A model generated the notes under the pieces. It was given only the letters and a program-made list of their open reading frames with translations, was not told the DNA's origin and ran no database searches. 64,000 nt of DNA, taken from the NCBI GenBank assembly GCA_963580455.1, contig OY756960.1:6882001-6946000 (forward strand), in the 5' to 3' direction. Below, piece by piece: positions 58,284 to 64,000 of this stretch (positions are counted from its first letter, which is position 1; each line of letters opens with the position of its first letter). Origin of the DNA: Euonymus europaeus. Its lineage: Eukaryota; Streptophyta; Magnoliopsida; Celastrales; Celastraceae. A program made the translations under genes and the position numbers.

Positions 58284-58442
58284 ACTTTGACATCCCTACA
58301 TTCTTGTATATATATATATATCAATCTAAATGAGTTTCCTACCATCACCCAAATTATTCATTTCTTCAGCTCTGCTACTTTTCCTCCTTTCCACATCTCA
58401 TTCATCTTCCAAAAAGTTCCCCATTTGATTTCAACGATTGGC

Positions 58443-58652
58443 ATGCATAGTCGTACTATTAAATTTATCACCAACAAAGTTTTGATAGAAAATATGATAA
58501 GTGCATTAGAACATTACTTTTGTCAAGACATTGATAGATGTTGGTATCTTACACTGGAAAAGGGATTGAACAAAAAAACCTATGGTCGAGACATGTATTA
58601 TCAGGAGATGGATGATTTGAAACATAAAAATGGAAAAAGAAGTTTCAATTAA
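58443..58652 (+). CDS. Small hypothetical frame in retroelement remnant
   Basis: A 70-codon segment from the ATG at 58443 (MHSRTIKFITNK, then DIDRCWYLTLEKGLNKKTYG) to TAA at 58650-58652. A frame starting at 58248 also includes it but its first 65 codons are low complexity. It follows a (TA)n stretch near 58310 and the last hairpin, in the same relative place as the 148-codon frame of the 12.3-kb element. No similarity to that frame was seen. Could be chance. Confidence 0.25.
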   Translation: MHSRTIKFITNKVLIENMISALEHYFCQDIDRCWYLTLEKGLNKKTYGRDMYYQEMDDLKHKNGKRSFN

Positions 58653-59221
58653 AAAGTGTGTGCACATATAGGTTTTGAAGAAAATTGGCCATTACTGTGA
58701 TAAAAAAAATGAAAAATGAAAAAGAAAAAAACTTGAGAGTTGGGTTATCAAATGAAGGAGGTCCACTTTTAATCAGAATATAGAGTGTGTGTATAGAGCT
58801 TTATGAGTCAGAGAGACAATTTTTACAAAGAAACATATTGGTTTAGCAACTCGTATTTGCATGCATGCTTAAGAATGATAGAGCCTTGCGAGTACATGCA
58901 TTCAATCGCTGCATCATATATTGACACAAAAAATTGAAAAATCAAATATTATCCATATTGTTTGTAACTTTCCCCATACCAAGCCATCTCCTCTTCTTTC
59001 TTTTTTACATTCTCCTCCCAAGAGCACTATTGCAGTCCATCTAGTCCTCCAACCTGCTCTCAGTACCATGTAGTTGCCTTGTTTAAATTTAAGATGTTCA
59101 ATTTCTATATCCATTTGATAAAGTTAATGGAAATAATTTATTTCCACCCTACCATGTAATTTAATGTTCAATTGTAGAGAGAGAACATAAAATTGTTTGA
59201 TCGGAGTTAGTCAATGTTAAA
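58653..59221. other. Spacer
   Basis: AT-rich, no gene recognised. Confidence 0.5.
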
Positions 59222-60189
59222 ACAGAAACGCTAAATAGCCCAACTAATTTTAACCCAAGTAGCCCAAGTGTCAACTTACATGGCAATTAACATTTTATAA
59301 ATAATTATTTTCAAAAAAAGGCTCGCTTTTCTAAAACGGTTTTGATGCAAAAACCTAAAACCTCTATAGTCTAAACAATTTCTACAAAAACTTCATTTAT
59401 GATGTAAATTTCTTCTTTGTCTCTGCCGATTCTTTAAAGAATTCACCAAATTGAAGTGATCTTACAGTGTTTTTGGTGTTCTTTGAAATTCTTGCGATTC
59501 CAGAAGAAGACGGACGAAAAACAAGGTATTTACATTCTTTGATGCAAATTTTCTTTTCTTTTTTGATTGTTTGCACGATTCTTCTTCACTATACATGATT
59601 TCCGAACTTGTTTAATCCATTCTCGTTACAAATTTCACTCGAGATTTGAATAAATCGAGAAAACTAGGGTTTTAAGTGTATTTCGATTTTTCATCCCATT
59701 CACAGTGATTCCTTGAAAAATAAACCTATTTGATGTTGATAATATGATCTAATGCTATAAAACGCAGTTACATTGATACTTGACAAAGTAATTATGGTAT
59801 TGTGAATGAACTCATTAGCTCTTTAATTTCAAACATTTTGTGATGAATTACACTGTCATTTTGTTAGTTTTATTAAGTTTTTTTAACATATCCCTATGCT
59901 CCAATTTCTAATCAATTACATTGTTGTTATAGCTCAAAAACTAAAAACTAGCATGAATAATTGCTTTAGTTACCTGCAATTACATTGTTTCAGGGGCCTT
60001 ATAATGTGAATGTGTTGTTATAATTCAATACCTAATATTGTAAATTCATGAACAAATGCACTGCTAGTTGTTGAATTCAAGTATATTACAATGAATTTTT
60101 TTTCAATGCAATAGCTTTATTTAGTGTTTTATTGGTATGTTATTACTAATTTATTTTTATTAAACTTAAATTTAGATACCAAAGAAACG

Positions 60190-61916
60190 AGAAAAGAAGG
60201 ATAAAAATACATATCCTCTATAGTACAAGTCCAATTTAGGAGCGATTGGAAAACTTTTGTAAAACATTAATTTAAAGAGTGAGCACAAAGAATATCTTCA
60301 TAAGACGCCATTTTGGAACCTGTTTAAACAGTGGTTGGGAATTTCTCCAAATGTGAAAATCAAGAAAAATGACAACATCTTGCGTGACACTATCCGTACT
60401 TACAATGTCAAAATAGATGCATTCATTTTGGGTAAGAAGAAGGTTGAACTATGTGAGACAAATGTTACACTGATTTTTGGGGTATTATCTGGAGATGATG
60501 AGATGGTATTTGAAAGACAAGGAAAGCCATAACTATCAGCATTTGTTAGAAGGTGTTTTAGTTCATCAAAAATAACTATGATGAAAGCCACTAATATCAA
60601 AACTGCCATTTCTAAAGCAATCAAAAATTCAAAATTGAAAATGACGAAGAGGCCAAGAAAGATGTAGGACGTTTGTTAGTGTTGTACGTTTGTCTCACGT
60701 TGTTGTTCTCTACCTTTGCAGATGCATTAGCATGGTCTTTCATCCCATTCGTAGAAGATTTTGATAATATGAGGAGATACAATTGGTCGCTTGCCGAAAT
60801 TTTGGTAGAAATTTATGGATTCTGTTTGGAGAAATTAAGATTAATTCTTTTGTGATATTGTGAAGGTTTAATATCTTATAGATATTGAATTAGGTTTAAA
60901 CAGTAGCGCCCCCCGGGTCGGGGCGTCATAGACTGGGACGGGTATGGCATCAAACAATGTAAGTGACTATATTAAGACTATTTACTAATTACACTTTATT
61001 TCAATGTCACATTAACATATTGTGCAAAATAAAATTTCAGATTATTGATGCACTTGCAGAGATCCTTGCAAATGACCAAAACCAAATGGAATACCTAAAT
61101 CGCATCATTTGATTTTGGCGATAACAAGTTCATGTTTGGTAAAAACAAATGGTCTTTGTAAATTAACATTGACACACCCATACTAACACTCTTATTCAAT
61201 GTTTTGTTCAGGCATTTATCAGATCAAAGAACCATGACCTTATCAAAAAGGTGATGACAGAAAAACTTGGGAGGAATTTGTCAAGCTACAAGTACATACT
61301 ATTCCCACTTCATTCACAGGGATCACATCATGTTGCAAATCAATGGACATTGCTAGTGCTTGATGTTGAAGCTGGGATTTGGCAGCACTATAACTCATTA
61401 CTGCCAAGAGTCAAAGGATCACATGACCCATTTATGGTTGATGCAAAATTGATGGTAAATACGTATTTTTTATTTTTTATGAATATCAAAACCTGTTTCA
61501 AACTTAATTCAGTGTAACTCATTTGTTTATATTGAGTAACAGATAAGCTACTACGACTCAATGCACCCCAAAACTACAGAGTCGACCATTTAAACAATGT
61601 GGGATACCCCACAACAATAAACAGGAACGTAAGTTGCTTTGATTAATACACTATTTTTTTTAAATTCATATCACTACCATTATAACCCTCTTAATTTTTT
61701 TAATGAAAAAATAGAGTCGATTGTGGCATTATAGTCATGTACATCATAGAGTGCATTTTCAAGAGGAGATCTATCCCGGAGAAACTATAAGTTGAGAATA
61801 TATTTAAGTTTAGAGCTCATGTCATGCAAATGTTCCTGAATTACGAAGGGTGCAATTGGAGTTATAAAGACCTCGACACATTTGTGGAAGAAGAACAAAA
61901 TGAGATTGAAATATGA
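60190..61916 (+). pseudogene. Ulp1-like cysteine protease gene with N-terminal mobile-domain, decayed
   Basis: Collected segments in order: EHKEYLHKTPFWNLFKQWLG and FGVLSGDDEMVFERQGKP (60270-60530), VLYVCLTLLFSTFADALAWS and FVEDFDNMRRYNW (60675-60800), the protease core NQWTLLVLDVEAGIWQHYNS near 61335-61400, and the catalytic-Cys box VDCGIIVMYIIECIF from 61716 after an AG acceptor. The last part ends EEEQNEIEI at 61914-61916. In Ulp1/C48 proteases the triad is His-Asp-Cys: here the His before W is Gln (codon 61341-61343), the Asp before SL is Asn (HYNS), and Cys (61722-61724) is kept. Stops occur at 60530 and 60640 or nearby. The layout N-terminal domain plus C48 protease is known from plant MULE cargo genes. 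It is unlikely to make an active protease. Confidence 0.75.
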
Positions 61917-62291
61917 ACTCCTACTGTCTATCTTTTATAAATATTTTTATGTCTATCAATGTGTTAAAGACATACTTATGCAGGCATCTATTGCTTATGG
62001 AAATGTCTATTGCTTATGAACGAACTACTTTAACATATGTTTTGTGATCAATATATTATGATTACTGTAAGAGAAAATTTGACATTGTGATTGTTTCCTG
62101 AATAAGGTTCATATATTAGTTACAGAAAATAATGTATTTATCGAGAAACAATGTAATTACAAACTATCATATGAACTATGATATAAACTAATCAAAGTAT
62201 TATATCAATTACTAAATCATCTTTTAAAATAAAAGTAATACAAAAAAAAAAAAGAAAGTGATGGCATCAAATTCCATAGCCAAAGAAATAA

Positions 62292-63990
62292 TTAAACACC
62301 AATTGTCCCTTGATCTTGATTTCCAACTTGTATACTTCCTCTACGAGTTGAACAACCTTTTCTTTTGAATATCTTTTGTTTCCTCAAAGGTTGAGGATGA
62401 CCTTTTCCTCTTTTAGTTACCGGATCGATAGAACTATTACCAATCATCAAAGGAACCACCGGGCTTATTGGCATAGAATCAACTGCACCTTCAATCCACT
62501 GCAATATCATTTTATAATGATCATCATTATCAATTGCCAAATCAGCCACCATGCTGAATAAGTGACACAAATGATCGTAACATTGCTGCTCAAGCGTCAT
62601 AAGCCAGCCCTCATCATTGATTTTGACCCGAGTATGAGATCTCCTCACATCTTTCCTCCATCAATTGAAAACATATTGTGGTGGTATTAAATCCATACCA
62701 TTACTTAATAAAACTTTAATGGCATGCCTACATAATATGCCTCTAAATTCAAACCTGCAACAAGTATCATTATGTTACTAATTACATTGTTACAAGAAAA
62801 CAACGTAAATAAACACTGTATTGTTTTTTTAAATGTATTATTATCATAACAAATAGAATCAATAATCTTTATAATTAAATTGTCATACCTGAAACATGAA
62901 CACTTCATTGATGCCTGTAATGCATTATAACATACCTTGAATACCACCTTCTTCTTACCTTTATCCCCATAAACAACGTATTCTTCTACAAAGTATTGAT
63001 CAAACCCGACGTTCTTCTCGATAGATTTCACTACACAATACATCGTCCCTAACAACTCTATTTGAAATTCCTTAAACTTAGACTCCGTGTACAACCCTTG
63101 TATTCTTTTCTCCATGTCAAATATAGTAACACATTCCAAAAGCTTGTGAAAAGAATTAAAATCAGCTTGATTCTCTTTCTCCACTTTTTTCCTCAAAGCG
63201 TTGTTATATAGCTCCACAAATTATTTGAGAGTAGTCTTCGAATTAAGATAACCATAAAAAAATCATTCATACTCTCACTCCTTTGTGTTCTTGACATACC
63301 AGCCCAGAAGAATTTTTTTAACAAAAATGGGGACCCATAACTCCCTATCTTCATACAATTGAGCCAACAAAGCATTATCTCCCAACTGAAATTTCATAAT
63401 CATCAAATTCCAACCACTTTCAAACTCTTGAATGCTCTGTGATTCATATACAACATCTCCCAAATCATAAATGATTCACTCATAATCCTTGTAGGAACCT
63501 AACTTCTCAGGAACCTTCATCAATATATGTCATAGACATAATCTATGCCTAGAATTGGGAAACACAATTCGAATTGCCTTATCGTCGTCTGTAATTATCC
63601 CAAGAGGAGGCACATTGAACATACAAGCAAGCCAAGTTTTGAATAACCAAACAAAAGCTTCAGTATCTTAATTTGATATGAGACCACAACCTAGCAATAT
63701 TGACTGTCCGTGGTGATTAACACCAACAAAGGGAGCAAATGGCATATCATACTTATTTGTAAGATAAGTAGTGTCAAAAGTAATAACATCGCCAAACTCT
63801 CTACAAGCAGCTCTGTTCCGTGGATCTGCCCAAAAGACATTTTTTAACCTTCCTTTATCATTCCAATCAATCAACCAAAAGAAACCATCATTATTGGATT
63901 GCATCTTTAAAAAGTAATTTTTACTGCATCGGCATCACCTTGACCAAGACGCATGCGCCTAACTTTTGCAACATAATTACGAGTATCTTT
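62292..63990 (-). pseudogene. FAR1/FHY3-like transposase fragments
   Basis: Minus-strand pieces in transposase order: GRLKNVFWADPRNRAACREF, FGDVITFDTTYLTNKYDMPF (first catalytic Asp about 63773) and APFVGVNHHGQSILLGC at 63670-63880, then RELWVPIFVKK, SRTQRSESMNDFF near 63260-63300, KVEKENQADFNSFHKLLECV near 63130-63190, and a SWIM-like MKCSCFRYD near 62895. The C-terminal part (62292-62648) is basic with KRGKGHPQPLRKQK. Reading frame breaks occur near 63905 (a T-run before RMQSNND-like text), 63660, 63300 and 62880. The gene was cut further by the window edge. It is closer to the classical FAR1 consensus than the copy at 15757-17978. Confidence 0.85.
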
Positions 63991-64000
63991 TCCAATAAAT

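Larger units (their letters stand above)
59222..64000. mobile_element. Left part of a MULE with Ulp1-like and FAR1-like genes
   Basis: A plus-strand Ulp1-type gene (60190-61916) converges on a minus-strand FAR1-type transposase (62292 to the window end). Possible left terminus near 59222, where CAGAAACGCTAAATAGCC resembles the MULE end CGGAAATGCTAAAC at 31904. ACATTGT/TTACATTG words recur at 59770-60120 and 62060-62160 as in the other family. The right end lies beyond the window, so the terminus could not be checked. Confidence 0.65.

Noticed and set aside
1..64000. tRNA, rRNA or organellar inserts
   Set aside because: No cloverleaf with a TTCGA-type arm and anticodon stem, no rRNA core sequence and no plastid gene text were noticed. 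A tRNAscan run would settle it.

Overview
This 64-kb window is plant nuclear DNA, most likely from a eudicot. The evidence is a plant-type selenium-binding protein gene split by GT-AG introns, FAR1/FHY3-type MULE transposase remnants, Ulp1/DUF1985 transposon proteins, copia, gypsy and LINE elements, and long AT-rich spacers. No prokaryotic operons, CRISPR arrays, rRNA or tRNA genes were seen. Most of the window is mobile DNA in several stages of decay. Only one host gene is complete and confidently named. All calls come from reading the sequence; no database was searched.

Layout. 1-3744: a broken Ty3/gypsy element on the minus strand (integrase zinc finger, RNase H, RT, protease/gag, PBS, probable LTR). 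3961-7573: the last exons of an unrecognised host gene, with a 5'-truncated LINE in its final intron. 8139-11475: remains of a DNA transposon carrying a DUF1985-type gene, with a 3 x 260-bp array and many TTCTAAAC motifs. 11480-12450: a fragment of a second transposon family rich in ACATTGT words. 14168-18783: a FAR1-type MULE with terminal inverted repeats of about 280-300 bp and a decayed transposase. 19039-22760: SBP1 (selenium-binding protein/methanethiol oxidase) in seven exons, 488 codons. 22880-27909: a complete, very young Ty1/copia insertion with 113-bp LTRs and a GGTTT target duplication. 28212-31904: a 3.7-kb MULE with TIRs and a 9-bp target duplication, no transposase, and a 31-bp tandem array.

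33798-35722: a MuDR-type gene fragment in a tandem duplication, one copy of which received a 348-bp Harbinger/Tourist-like MITE. 36272-37046: a 775-bp non-autonomous MULE with a perfect 9-bp target duplication. 37690-39037: a ten-copy repeat array leading into an LTR end and tRNA-Arg-like primer site of an old Ogre/Tat-like element. 39636-51957: a 12.3-kb non-autonomous Ogre/Tat-like retrotransposon with LTRs of about 3.1 kb, a perfect ATTAG target duplication and no pol. 51963-58900: more old retroelement sequence, including a plant transposon protein domain and several copies of a hairpin that also occurs inside the 12.3-kb element. 59222-64000: the left part of a MULE carrying a Ulp1-type protease gene (plus strand) converging on a FAR1-like transposase (minus strand), both decayed.

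Functionally, SBP1 is the gene of interest. A MULE end lies about 255 bp upstream of its ATG and a young copia lies about 120 bp beyond its stop, so both flanks could affect its regulation and methylation. The rest is a nest of transposons whose order can be partly reconstructed from target duplications and empty sites.
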